Assembly (NCBI GenBank): GCA_903813345.2
Contig: CAIIXF020000009.1
Location: forward strand, 22,719,759-22,783,758
Origin: Owenia fusiformis
Taxonomy: Eukaryota > Annelida > Polychaeta > Sabellida > Oweniidae
Length of the DNA: 64,000 bases
Direction of reading: 5' to 3'
Shown: piece by piece, positions 51,801-63,014 of the stretch
Layout: every line of letters starts with the position of its first letter
Numbering within the stretch: position 1 is the stretch's first letter
Made by a program: the position numbers and the translations under genes
The notes under the pieces: model-generated
The model's input: only the letters and a program-made list of their open reading frames with translations
Told to the model about the DNA's origin: nothing
Database searches by the model: none

Positions 51801-52820
51801 AGTATGGTGCATGGTTTTAGAACTCAAGACCTAGCTCTTCTATAGCTGCATGGTCTTTAATGGTGACCTGCGGGCAGGCGCGTTATCAAGGTGGATAACT
51901 GACTTCAAATTGGGTCTTTTCAAAAACTCAACCGTGAATTGTTCAGACTGTAATTCATAGTGATATTCCAGGAAATTGAATAAATATTATTATTATTGTG
52001 AAATTATACTTGAATCTGAGTTGTATAGCAACACCTTTACAACAAAGCAACTAAGAAAATAAACAAGAAATGTTGTATTATAATAGGTGAATTAGATACT
52101 TTTTTCAGTAATCCAAAATGTTAGATATCACATTTTCAGGAAAAAGTTGCCCCGGGTATTGTGATGTCATGTTACTATAGTAACCACAACTCTACCCGCA
52201 TTTCATCATTTTTTCTGAAACTGTACAATTTTAGTTGCAATACTTCAAAGTACAATTTGTGAAAATTTGAAGACACTCGGTGCAAAATTGACAAAATGCC
52301 AGCACCAGTCCTGTTACTTTTGGAACACCCTGTAGGCGACAAAATATCTACTGAAGAACATAAAAATACCAAAGACCGATAAAATTTTTGAAATGTAAAT
52401 ACTGAAATGAAAACATTTTCTTAATTCTGAATGTGCTCTCAGCACTCTCATCAGGAAATATTAAGATTGTGGTAAAAACATTCTTTGTAAGTGTAACAGT
52501 TTGCAGTAGCCTAAGTCAATTACAATCAAAAGCTAGAGGCTGGAGCTAGATACACAATGGTGGATTACCTAAGTTTAAAAGCCTCACGACAGCCCTCAAT
52601 CAAGTCTAATAAGAGCATTCACTTCTGGTATGATTTATAGGGATCTAATTTCATAGTTCATAGATGTTATTTTAAATATTTATAGTTTCCTACCTGTGAC
52701 ACATCCTGAACGTAGTCTGTCATGATCAAGGAAGAAGCCAGATGCTCGGATTCTTTTTGTTTGTGCAGTGGTGCGGATTTGATCTTCCACAGCCTCTATT
52801 GCAGAAGCTGCCCCTGTCAT
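45841..52820 (-). CDS. 933-aa protein of eight EF-hand-like modules, probably ciliary
   Basis: Coding exons on the minus strand: 52820-52694, 51220-51013, 50542-50377, 50144-49673, 49474-49281, 48768-48603, 48270-48113, 47892-47682, 47440-46947, 46635-46282, 46092-45841. All are GT-AG and in frame, with ATG at 52820 and TAG at 45843-45841. The protein is about eight modules of about 115 residues. Each has a loop such as DHDRLRSGCVTETQF, DHDKLKSGVITENQF, DYDPLRNGSISKQQF, DFDKHNNGHVTRVQF or DYDRVHNGTVSRSQF, then a helix and a second half resembling VNYIAFCDLI. The conserved glycine is at loop position 8, not 6 as in a canonical EF-hand, and position 12 is often not acidic, so calcium binding is doubtful. 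I recognise the fold type (paired EF-hand-like repeats, as in EFCAB-type flagellar proteins) but not a named orthologue. An X-box-like site in the promoter supports a ciliary role (inference). Confidence 0.85.
48419..48590. mobile_element. Tigger/pogo-type MITE
   Basis: Ends cagtgaaacatatctaaaca and agacaagttttactgta; inner repeats aacacctttct and gaacacctgctaatc. Intron of the EF-hand-like gene. Confidence 0.7.
49051..49264. mobile_element. MITE with caggcccgtagccag ends
   Basis: caggcccgtagccagg at 49051-49066 and cctggctacgggcctg at 49249-49264 are perfect inverted termini. An inner poly-G run is followed by inverted gggttcgcccgaaccc words. It ends 17 bp from a splice donor of the EF-hand-like gene (49280). 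Confidence 0.9.
51270..52334 (-). mobile_element. degenerate mariner-like transposon
   Basis: Terminal inverted repeats tacagggtgttccaaaagta (51270) and tacttttggaacaccctgta (ending 52334) extend for over 100 bp of similarity. On the minus strand a broken frame contains VIHLDNAPAR near 51860-51910, matching the HxDNAPAH catalytic block of mariner transposases, followed by a stop. A further block at 51620-51830 reads HGEWNANQCCKIFKDENDLL-like. The element is dead and lies in the intron between the first two coding exons of the EF-hand-like gene. Confidence 0.8.
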
Positions 52821-52887
52821 TTTAATTGTGCTTCAAAGTCCTCAAGTTATAGTGTATTTATCTGAAATGCATGTAATGATATCTAAT

Positions 52888-52998
52888 GTTATCTTAACCA
52901 AACCCGTCTGGCCCAGTAATCTACTCCCGATTCTGAATTGTCGTAGATCTACGATGTCAGGAGTAGATAACTGGGCCAGACGGGTTTGGTTAATGTTA
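52888..52998. mobile_element. short foldback with 17-bp direct flanks
   Basis: aaacccgtctggcccagtaa (52900) and its inverse near 52968-52988 form arms of about 34 bp. The sequence taatgttatcttaacca is present at 52884-52900 and again at 52991-53007. Confidence 0.75.
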
Positions 52999-53007
52999 TC
53001 TTAACCA

Positions 53008-53890
53008 TTTCTAGAGGAAGGAAGAGAACTGACTATTTTAGATTTTGTAGTTGGAACTCCTGGATATTTTCCCAAATGAATTCTTATGATTCAATAAATA
53101 TTAATTGGTTTCAAATTAATTCCAATCATCAACATTATAAAGTCTATTAAATTGTTGGACCTCAGGAGTCCAGGACTCATTATCTGGTGTTGACATAAAA
53201 AAAATAGTCGAGAGGCTAATATAAAATATCATTGTAGCATTGCAATGATACAGTACCCCCATGAATGTGGGGGTGTTTTGCCTTTTTCTTATTTTTGACA
53301 TTTAGTGATAGCAAAACTGGACTGTTATCAAGTCTATCCTACATCTGCCAATCATCAATAGGGCTTACCCTGTAAGATTGACATTACTAGATCTACCTAC
53401 ATCATCTACACTGGCATGTAGGAGTTTATGACTTACGAGGGGATGTAATGGAGTAATTATAACATTGAATACATATGACTTAATATTTTCACAATGACAA
53501 TTAGGAAGTGAATAACAACAACACAATCATAGCCCATCCAACTCTCTAGCCTTAGGACAAAACACAAACAAAACCCAAGACAGCACTTATAAACTGATCA
53601 TCTTATCATGGGAACCAGATCACAGAATGCATTATCCAAGGAAAGTGTTTGTGCAGTTCTAGAGTAAGTAAGCTTAGTCTAGGCCTAGCTTCAGAGGAAA
53701 CTCAAACTGAAAAAATCAGTCAGTCAATCATTCCAAATTAGTCACCATTCATTATAGCTGATGTGTTGCCAATCACAATCACTAAAGATCATAGGTAATC
53801 GTTTCTTTATCACTCGATAAATTAGTAACACAGAGAAGAAAATTCGGTGTTGACATCGATATGAAGTACACATAAAACTGAAAAACATAC
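53008..53890. other. 5' intron of the EF-hand-like gene, nothing further seen
   Basis: Between the coding exon at 52820 and the inferred first exon at 53891. No coding signal or clear repeat. Confidence 0.5.
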
Positions 53891-53990
53891 CTCAGTTCTC
53901 CTCCATTCATCAACTTTTCAGTCTGTTGCCTGGTGACTAGCCAACAAATTCGTTCACTTCCGGTTACTCCCCTAGCGGCAGAATTTGAAA
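53891..53990 (-). promoter_or_regulatory. 5' end and promoter of the EF-hand-like gene, with X-box-like and ETS-like sites
   Basis: On the minus strand a donor (ACTGAG|GTATGT) follows 53891, giving a non-coding first exon spliced toward the coding exon at 52820. GTTGCC-T-GGTGAC at 53935-53947 fits the two half-sites of an RFX X-box with a one-base spacer; RFX factors drive ciliary genes. ACCGGAAGTG (minus strand, near 53960-53970) is an ETS/GABP site. The segment lies between divergent genes and probably serves both. All sites are motif matches only. Confidence 0.5.
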
Positions 53991-53999
53991 CTAAGAATA

Positions 54000-55069
54000 T
54001 GAATTATTTTGGTTGAAATAACGTCATATGCGTATAGATATTTTTATGTTTGTGCCACTGATATATATTTTGTAATGAGAAGCAATGTCTGAACTCAAAG
54101 ACAGCTGTTCAGATCAACATTTTTGCATAGATATCGATGTTGAAATCAAAGAATCGATTCTGGAATCGGCTGGAAAAAATTGTCTTGGACATCACTATAT
54201 TAACAACAATGATGAAACGGAATCATTATATTTAGCAATTTTAATCCCTCTTGTAGGCTTTTAAACAATTTCTGAGAGCTACTGTGATATTGAATTTATC
54301 TATCTCATATTTTTCATATATTTTTCACATGTGAATGTGTCAAATTTTGTCAATTTTGTATTTTCGATTCAGATATAGGCCTAGCCAACATTTATATAAA
54401 ATGAAGAATTCGCAAATCTCAAACATGTCTATTTCTGTGTGATTTTGCACTTTAGTTTCCACAGGCGTACATATTAGAGGTAATTGTGCACCTACTTATT
54501 TCCATGTATATTCCGTAATGTTTAGATATAGAAAATAATACATTATTATGACATAAATTCCAGTCCAACTTTGGGTAAATTTTTCAGATTTTTCTGAATC
54601 AAGTTTGACTGATTTAAAACATGGAAGTGACTTTGAATTGGACCTTTTCTCTGTATAACATTGCTCAGTTTGACTAGAGTCTAATTATATAAGTGAAAAG
54701 TTGAAACATTCACAATGTCAAACTGAACTACCTCACAAATTGATTGACTGTGTATTATCTCAAATTGATTACTCAGCAATAATGAATGATGTCATGAATG
54801 TGGTGTCCGTGATTCATAGTCATACTCAAGATGGACTACTGGACTATGAAGTCATAAATAGATGCTTATCGATACAAATGACTCAAAAACCTTAGACTAG
54901 ATTGACTAAGTATAGTCCTGTATTTAGTATTATCTCACTGTACCGTACATTGAAGAAAATTGACAATTCTTGAAATTAGCGAGTATTGTGGTTCTAAGCC
55001 AGATTACTGGCATGTATTTGGATATTTACAATTCATGCAGTAATTGGGATTCATATTTTACTTTCCTAG
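54000..55069. other. probable STAMBP 5' UTR intron
   Basis: A 64-codon frame at 54701-54895 has no recognisable motif. An acceptor (tttcctag) ends at 55069, eight bases before the STAMBP start codon, so an untranslated exon lies upstream; its donor was not identified. Confidence 0.4.
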
Positions 55070-55077
55070 ATTACAAC

Positions 55078-58000
55078 ATGCCAAGCCTCTTCTCCGACAT
55101 TCATGATCCTGCAGCAAGAGTGAGGGCTCTTTGTGAGTATGGCTGTAAAGTTGAAGTGGATAAAGCTATCCCCCCTCGTAGATATTTCCGGTCAGGTGTG
55201 GAAATGTTAAGAATGGCTACTCAGTATCATAGTGAAGGAGATCTAGAGAGCGCATTTGTTCTCTACTCAAAATATATTGCGTAAGTTGATCTACTTCACC
55301 TCCTTTTAGGATGGGTTGTTTATGGATGCTGGGCGTAGAGGACCCGGGGTAGGAGAGGGGGTTTTAAGAAAATTTTGAATGAAATAGTTCATTTTATTAA
55401 AGCAACACTGACAATTAACATCCTCATTTTCATATTTTTAAAAACAAGATTATGATAATAAAGAATGAACTTTTTCACATTTAATCATTTTTACATTATG
55501 ATTATTTTCTTCCCCAGTCACAGTCAAATATCAAACTTTATTGTTAATAATTTCAGATTGTTTGTGGAAAAGTTACCAAAGCATCCTGAATATAAAAGCA
55601 CATCACCAGAAGAAAGGGAAAGAAATAAAAAGGTATGTAAAATAAAACATCCCAACCATTCAACACACTACTAGGCCAGCTATTTTACTTTTGTCACAGG
55701 TGTAAACTATAATGCTCAGAAGTGAAAAGACACATGCCTTGTAAAAGATGAAATCTTTGGTAAAGAAACACAGGCTGATTCTTATAATGGTTTAACAGGT
55801 TTCTCTGTGTGAGTGTGTGAAAGTATAAAGAACATATGCTAACACATATATGGATAGTCATATTTTGTTTTATGAATGGGACTTTAATAGAATGTTTTGT
55901 ACACCAGGGCAGTATTTTTACTTTTGATGAAAACAGCCCAGCAATTTTTAATTCTTATTTTAGAAAATGGTCCAACTGTTTCCACTAGCAGAGCAAGTAA
56001 AGAAACAACTGAAAGAAAGGTACAGCAAAGAGGAAGAACTACGCCAGATAGAACAGGTATTTTCAACTATCCTAGCTCTGTAAGGTCATCTCCCCATCTT
56101 TCAAGTAGAGGTTTTGCATGACCTGCACCCATTGAAAAAATGAATATTATCTTGTAAGAACCACTCATTTAACTAACACATGTACATTACGTTTATCTAC
56201 ATTCTGTGACATCATTCCAGAGACGTGTAGAGGAGGAGTTAGCAAAACAACAGGAGCAGGAGAGGATAGCCCAGGAGGAGCAAAGAGCAAATGAGGAGCA
56301 GAGAATCCGTAATGAGCAAGAACGTCAATACAAAATCTTACAAGAACAGGAACTAGAACGTCAAAGACAACTTGAACAAGACAAAGATAAAATAAAAAAT
56401 ATAACTGGTGTAATAGGTGGTGTGACTATAGCTGATGCCGCAGTAAACATTCCGATATCACCTACAGCACCACCTTTAGGGCCGCCCCCAGATATAGACA
56501 ATTCTAGTCTTCCACCTCCCCCTGCTTATGGAGAAGTCTACTCAGGGGAGAGCAAGAGATCAGATATTTATAAAAAGGTACTTCCTGACATACCTAGTCG
56601 AGATTTGAAGCCCGTGAGTCCTAGTGCTCCCCCTGCAAGTGATACTGGTGCTATAACTGCCGGAGCTGGGTAAGTCGCATTTTGGACAGAATAGCCACTC
56701 ATCCATTTCTCATTGGATGAATGAGTCACCAGTGACAAGTTGTGAATTTAAAGATTGTATAGTGTGTCACTAAACTGTAAGTGTACTGTTGACAAGGTAT
56801 AAGAACATGTTTAATATATACAGGTATATGGAACATTAATTGTTTCTGAGAGCTTGTTATTAGTCTGAACATTTCTGAGATTTCTAGTTTATTTATCTTA
56901 ATTTCTACAATTTTTATTGTTAGCTTTAAAAAACTTTTCTTTTGGAATAATAGCAATGTCATTTTAATAGAGACTACAGATATAGTCTTAATCCTTGTAA
57001 TTAATCACTACCACATAATTGCCCATTCCAGGTCTGTTATCCCAGAGTATGATAGAAGTGCCAAGCCCAACCTTGACCACTTCACCAGTGTAGGTGCCAG
57101 CACCAGTAACAAACATGGACTGAGGAGTGTTATTGTACCCCAGGAACTCATGGTGAAGTTCCTCAACATTGCAAGGTCAAACACAGACAGAAATATAGAA
57201 ACTTGTGGCATCCTTGCGGGAAAATTGGTAAATATTAATGTCTATATGTTTTCATGTTTTGTTTGATTCACAATCTGCAAAGTTTTTGGATAACTACATT
57301 GTATGTAAAGATAATTTGAAAAAAGATTACATACCCCCAAACCAATAAATCAATATATAGCACATTACAGTCTTACTTCAGTCCAGTAATGTGTTCAAAA
57401 CTAGTCATATGCTTTCAAGCAGTCTGGTACCCCTAATTCCTGTACTACTATATTGCTCTATTGAATATCTTATCTTGCTTGTAGGCCTGGGTAATGTGTA
57501 AGTCATGTGCTCATCCCCAAGCAGTCTGGTACCCCTGATTCCTCTACTATTGTATTGTTCTATTGAATATTTCATGCTTGTAGGCCAGTAATGTGTTCAA
57601 AATTAGTCATGTGCTGATCCCCAAGCAGTCTGGTACCCCTGATTCCTGTACTACTGCTAATGAGGAGGAACTGTTTGATTACCAGGACAAGTATGATCTG
57701 ATAACACTGGGTTGGATACATGTAAGTTAATAATTTTATTTATTTGGGGATTGGAGTTAATTTTATCTTTAGACACAATATTCACCAATGAAGTGTTCTT
57801 TGGAATTGAATTGCCTTTGATTTTGAAGAAACTTGAAGTGAAAAACTGTTTCCTGCAAATTGAATATTTGATACTAGAAAAATACTGATTCATTTGTGAT
57901 CTATCACTATTGAATTCTAAATAGAGATCCTGCAGATCACCCCTCAGTTGAACATTGTACTACACACTGACCATTTGCTTTCATTTTGTATGGAAAAGGT

Positions 58001-61000
58001 GGACAGTTTAAAATCGTAAACAGATTTGTACATGGCATTGCTTGTTTTCAGACCCACCCCACCCAGACTGCCTTTCTGTCCAGTGTAGACCTGCACACCC
58101 ATTGCTCTTACCAGCTCATGATGCCAGAGGCAATTGCAATAGTCTGTGCACCTAAATATAATGAGTATGTATATATTTATTAGTTTATTTGAAAGAATGA
58201 TTTTTTCCACATCAATTGTTTGAATAATATTTTTAAGTTTTATTTATCGGGTTAAGTTATGCTTATCAGAGGAGTGACTTTTACCTAAATTTTGGAGGAA
58301 AAAACTATTTTGGAAATGGAAGATGTCGTAAACTTTTTGGGCTATGATTTGAGCAAAAATCCTGGTTCAGCATGATGCTTCAAAAACAATCTAATCATTT
58401 AGCATTATGCTTTTTATAAGAAGAGAAAGTGAAACCTGTAAAGTGGAACACTTCCAGAAGTGGAACACCTCTATGTATTAGTGGAACACTTTTCAGAGTC
58501 CCAAGAACAACTGACTTAATGATAAGTGAACCTCTATAAGTGGAACACCTAAGTAGAACACTTTTCAGAGGTACCAGAGTTGATCCACTTAGACAGGTTT
58601 TACTGTATTTAAAATATATAAAAACATACCATATATTATTAATATTATTGAATGAATGTAAACTTTCAGGACAGGTATATTTATGCTGACCCCAGAGTAC
58701 GGCCTCCAGTTTGTAGCTAATTGTACACAGACAAAGTTCCACCCACATCCTAAAGAACCTCCCTTGTTTGAGGTAAGTCTTACTTTTTATTATGTCCCCA
58801 CCACATAGTGTGGGGCCATATTGTCGGCCTAGGCGCGTCCGTCCGTCTGTCTGTCCGTCTGTCTGTCCGTCTGTCCGTACGTCCGGCAGTTTTCTCCAAA
58901 ACCGCTACAGATATCACCTTCAAATTTTCAGGGATAACTTATGAGTGCATACAGATGTGGATGAAAAAAAATTAACTCGATACCTACTTCCTGTCGGCCA
59001 TTTTGAAGTCAAATGCTAAAATCCTTGTCTGCAAACTTTAAGAAAAACTGCTTCACAGTTGCTTTTAAAACTTTAACATCTTGTTCAACTCACTTCATTC
59101 TAGATCTGAATAGGTTTTGGACCTGCTAGCTCAGTCATGTCAGCCATTTTGAATGTCTTAAGAAAAGTTAGCGCGCGATAATACTTTGTATCATATTGAA
59201 TGGTGTTTTTGAGTTTTCATACTTTAACTATTTAGTAGCTTTATAAATAATTTCAGATGTACTTTGCTGTAAAAGCCTACTTTATTGTTAACAGTAGTTA
59301 TATGTGATAATTTTGTAAAAAGAAATCAGCAAAAACTCATAAGGACTTTTTTATTGTCGGCCATTTTGGATTTTTCGGTCCTAAAATCTTGTCTGTGAAG
59401 TCTTGTCTGCGCGTTTTCAGGTGAACCGTTTGGTGGATCAATTTCAAATTTTCAGGGATGATTCTTAGTATAAAAATCTAGATCTCATTAGTTTTTTGGC
59501 ATTCTGGGTAAATGTCAAGGCAGCCATTTTGGATTTTCCGTCCTAAAATCTTGTCTGTAAAGTCTTGTCTACTCGTTTTCAGGTGAACCGTTTCGTAGAT
59601 CAATTTCAAATTTTCAGGAATGATTCTTAGTATGAAAATCTAGAACTGATTAGTTTTTTTGCATTCTGGGTAAATGTCAAGGCAGCCATTTTGGATTTTC
59701 CGTCTTAAAATCTTGCCTGTAAAGTCTTGTCTACACGTTTTTAGGAGAACGGTTTGATAGATCAATTTCAAATTTTCAGGGATGACTCTTTGTATGAAAA
59801 TCTACATCTGATTACTTTTTTTGCATTCTGCGTAAATGTTAAGGCAGCCATTTTGGATTTTCTGTCCTAAAATCTTGTCTGTAAAGTCTTGTCTACCCGT
59901 TTTCAGGTGAACCGTTTGGTAGATCAATTTCATATTTTCAGGGATGATTCTTAGTATGAAAATCTACAAACAGATTAGTTTTTTGACATTCTGGGTAAAT
60001 GTCAAGGCAGCCATTTTGGATTTTCCATCCTGAAATCTTGTCTGTAAAGTCTTGTTTACATGTTTTCTGGTTAACTGTGTGACGGATCAATTTCAAATTT
60101 TCAGGGGTGGTTCTTAGTATGAAAATCTAGAACTGACTAAATTTTTGGCATTCTGGGTAAATTTTAAGGTGGCCACTTTGGATTTTCCGTCCTCAAATTG
60201 TGTTGGTAAAGTCTTGTCTACTCATTTTCAGGATAACCATTTCACGGGATCACCACTTGGTGGGGACATTTTGTACACATTTGTGTTCTTGTTTATAATT
60301 TGTAAACTAAAGTAGATCTAGCGAGATCTTCTAACCTGGGGGTCATTAACGAAATTTTCGCAAAGTTACGAATTCGCAAGTCAATTGTTAATTTTACGAA
60401 TTTAGTAAATGTGCATTAACAGAACTTTCATAAAGTTATGAACAATTCACAAAGTTACGAAAAAATGACGTCACGTATGCTTTCGTTCGTAACTTTCATA
60501 GCACCTCAGACCCTTTCATAACTTTGCAAATGGCATATTTCTCATCCAGTTCTTATGTAAGGTATACAGGTTTGCAAAAGGAGATTGTTCTTTATATGCA
60601 TGCTAAGTTTCAAGCTAAAATATCCACCTATTCTTACATGATAAGCAAATATGTTCCTGAGCTGGGAATCTTTGAAATCGCGGAGACAGGTTTAATCACA
60701 GCGCACAATGATATCAAATGACATCATATTTCTATTTGTACTGAATAATGATATAAGATGACGTCACAATTTGAAATTCGTTTACGAACGATAAAACTTA
60801 TGAATGACTTCCGAAAGTGTTCTGTTAATGGCCAATTCGTAACTTTAAGAATTCGTAAGTCATTCGTAACTTTTTAAATATTTACGAATTTCCTAAAGGT
60901 TATGAATTATGAATTCGTAACTTTGCGAAATTCTGTTAATGACCCCCTGATTAACAGTCCACAGCAATATTTGATCTAAAACTGCAACTTATTTTGAATG

Positions 61001-62465
61001 GATGGGGAAAAATGTTTTAGTATCCACGCAGGCAAAGAATTTCTGTTTTTGAAATGATGTTTATCCTGTCACTTTAGAGTAATAAAATATCTAATATGAT
61101 AACTATGACTGGCATGAAATGGAATTATTGTCTGCACGTGGTCAACTTATTTTTTAGCTCACATTGGAGTAATCACCGACCTAACGTTTGACACCAGTCT
61201 TGCTGAGACACTTTTCATCCACTTCAATTCGTTTTAAATGTGTGTCAATCATGTATGTCTGCTTATAGAATATAATAGATAAGGACTTTGTCTAATATGT
61301 AAAAGACTCCAGAACATTTTGTGTATTGCATGTTCTCTACTTTCAAACTCATGTCACATTTTTTTAATATATATGTTACATTTCTGTTCTGTTTATTGTG
61401 TCATATACATTGTACATAATTAATTAATTATAAGTTCCATAGTCTACAGAGTGTTTCATAATGACCATCCCCCATCAACAACCAATCCTAAATAGCATAC
61501 CCCCTATATATTATATATACCATATGAAAGCTTGTTCATAGCGACTATGATAGAGACTACCAAACATAAAAAAGTTCCTGAAGACCAGTCATGCCAATAT
61601 TTGACACGTATGTCCACAATAGAATAAGCTTTATTTTGATATATAGATTATGGGGCCATGTGATCTAGGATTCACAGTGGATGGGGGACAGTCATTATGC
61701 AACACCCTGTATATACGTATTTGAGAAATGGATCTATGCTATACAGGGTGTCAAAAAACAACGGCACCCCCCTCTCCAGCAAAAAGTCCTGAATGTTCCA
61801 TATTGTGTCATACATCATTTGAAAGATAATTTAATTCTGGAGTTACTCCTCAAATTTCATTTATAAAAACTTTATATTAAAAAAGCTACATTGTTTTTAA
61901 GTTTGCTACTTTGGTACTTTATTTGCTGCTCTGTTACTGGTTAAAGGTCAAATCTTCAGAAAGTGGAATATGAAAGAATTAGCTCAGATTTCAACTGCAC
62001 TGAACATGTGGGTTCAGTTCTGAAAAACAGGGTATAGGAACTGATGGACGAAGAGCCTCTTGAAAAAAGTTACAGTGAGGATGTATTTCTGAATAATTTG
62101 AGGAAAGTGCTTAGAGGATTATGCAATGCTACACCTTTATCTGAATTTTCATTGAAATCATATCCGTCCAGATAAGCTGCTGTTTGAGCAGCAACTGGCA
62201 GTCATACCAACTACTAAGATTCAGCTGTAAATCTGTAAAATTACATGATATAAAGCTGACATTTCTCAGGTAACTCCAGAATTAAATTGTCTTTAAAATG
62301 ACATATGACACACCATGTAATATTAAGTACTTTTTGCTGTAGAGGGGGGTGCCGTTGTTTTTTGACACCCTGTACACTAGTTACAATTTTACTTTCTTAC
62401 AGGATTGTTGTCATGTAACTCTCGACCCAACAGCCAGTGTAACAATGGCAGACCTGCGCAGGTGA
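55078..62465 (+). CDS. STAMBP: STAMBP/AMSH, JAMM-family deubiquitinase
   Basis: AMSH removes K63-linked ubiquitin from cargo at endosomes, working with STAM and ESCRT-III. Coding exons: 55078-55280, 55557-55632, 55964-56056, 56221-56669, 57032-57227, 57584-57721, 58052-58164, 58670-58772, 62403-62465, which join in frame to 477 residues. Seen: N-terminal USP8-dimerisation/MIT-like domain ([25 protein letters not shown], about 10-120); a Glu/Gln/Arg-rich coiled coil (about 122-180); a Pro-rich part with a PPxY motif ([10 protein letters not shown]); a STAM-SH3-type motif PEYDRSAKP (consensus P-x-V/I-D/N-R-x-x-K-P, with Y for V); and the MPN+ domain with [10 protein letters not shown] and the zinc ligands in [20 protein letters not shown] (H-x-H-x10-D), so it should be active. 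The start ATG follows an acceptor at 55068-55069, so an upstream 5' UTR exon exists, probably near 54000. AATAAA at 62797-62802 lies downstream. Confidence 0.95.
57373..57605. repeat. tandem copies of a STAMBP splice acceptor and exon start
   Basis: The acceptor cttgtag| and the first about 70 nt of STAMBP exon 57584-57721 (caagcagtctggtacccctg) recur upstream at about 57382 and 57485, spacing about 103 and 99 bp. Copies have lost the frame (for example gggtaatgtgtaag), so they look like decoys. Confidence 0.9.
58427..58607. mobile_element. Tigger/pogo-type MITE
   Basis: Ends agtgaaacctgtaaagtgga and agacaggttttactgta; internal gtggaacac words in series. It ends 62 bp before the STAMBP exon at 58670. 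Confidence 0.8.
58785..60280. mobile_element. hairpin-ended element with six 163-bp repeats
   Basis: Starts ttatgtccccaccacatagt, then gtggggcc and a gtccgtctgtctgtccg run. Ends ccacttggtggggacatttt, inverted to the start. Inside, gccattttggattttccgtc recurs at about 59361, 59524, 59687, 59849, 60012 and 60173, i.e. a unit of about 163 bp. No protein is encoded. Lies in the last STAMBP intron. Confidence 0.8.
60338..60947. mobile_element. inverted-repeat element, about 610 bp
   Basis: Termini gggggtcattaac / gttaatgaccccc, with arms extending into cgcaaagttacgaattcgca and its inverse. The inside is rich in aaagttacgaa words in both directions. Confidence 0.85.
61445..61711. mobile_element. 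mariner-type MITE
   Basis: Ends tacagagtgtttcataatga and tcattatgcaacaccctgta are inverted repeats with ccatcccccatc inside. The next element begins 30 bp downstream. Confidence 0.8.
61742..62374. mobile_element. mariner-type non-autonomous element, about 630 bp
   Basis: tacagggtgtcaaaaaacaa and ttgttttttgacaccctgta are perfect ends, extending through cggcacccccctct. A second inner pair (gaaagataatttaattctgg / ccagaattaaattgtcttta) is visible. It ends 28 bp before the last STAMBP exon (62403), so its end forms part of the acceptor region. Confidence 0.85.
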
Positions 62466-62620
62466 TGATAGATAAGATACTAACTCTTGTAGTATAAGTT
62501 ACATGTTTATATACTAACTGACCTTCTGAATGTGGAATCAATGGATGCAATGGACTTGATGCAATATTAGACTTTCAAATACGGAAAATACTATTAGTGA
62601 AAATAGTGATTGAAATCAGC

Positions 62621-63014
62621 AAAGGACGATTCTCGGTTTGGAGAACAGTCTCCTGGGCTAATAATTTTTTTCATGAAAAATATAGAAATATTACCCAAAT
62701 TAAACTATGAATATTCAAAAGAGGACATTTAAATCTACAAGATGTAAAAATAACAAATTGGTCTGAAGCAGGGGTAACGCTCAATCAGACCGATTCAATA
62801 AAATACAAGTCTCGATTTGGGGAAAGAAGTTCATCAGTGTACTGCGCTAATATCTTTTTGCGAAAAATCTAGAAATATTACCCAAATTAAATTATGACTA
62901 TTCAAAAGAAGACATTCAAATCTATATTATCTAAAAAAATCAAATTTGTCCGAAGCAGGGATAATGGTCATTTAGATTGATGAACTTCGTTCTCCAAACC
63001 GAGAATCGTTCTTT
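62621..63014. mobile_element. inverted-repeat element downstream of STAMBP
   Basis: aaaggacgattctcggtttg (62621) and caaaccgagaatcgttcttt (ending 63014) are termini. The inside has a direct duplication of about 170 bp (atagaaatattacccaaatt at about 62680 and 62872). It contains AATAAA at 62797-62802, a possible STAMBP polyadenylation signal. Confidence 0.8.

Noticed and set aside
54701-54895. 64-codon plus-strand frame upstream of STAMBP
   Set aside because: No family resemblance and no donor in frame with the STAMBP start; STAMBP proteins begin at the [10 protein letters not shown]-type N-terminus seen at 55078.
58395-58748. 117-codon minus-strand frame
   Set aside because: Runs through a Tigger-type MITE and antisense to a STAMBP exon; repeat-derived.
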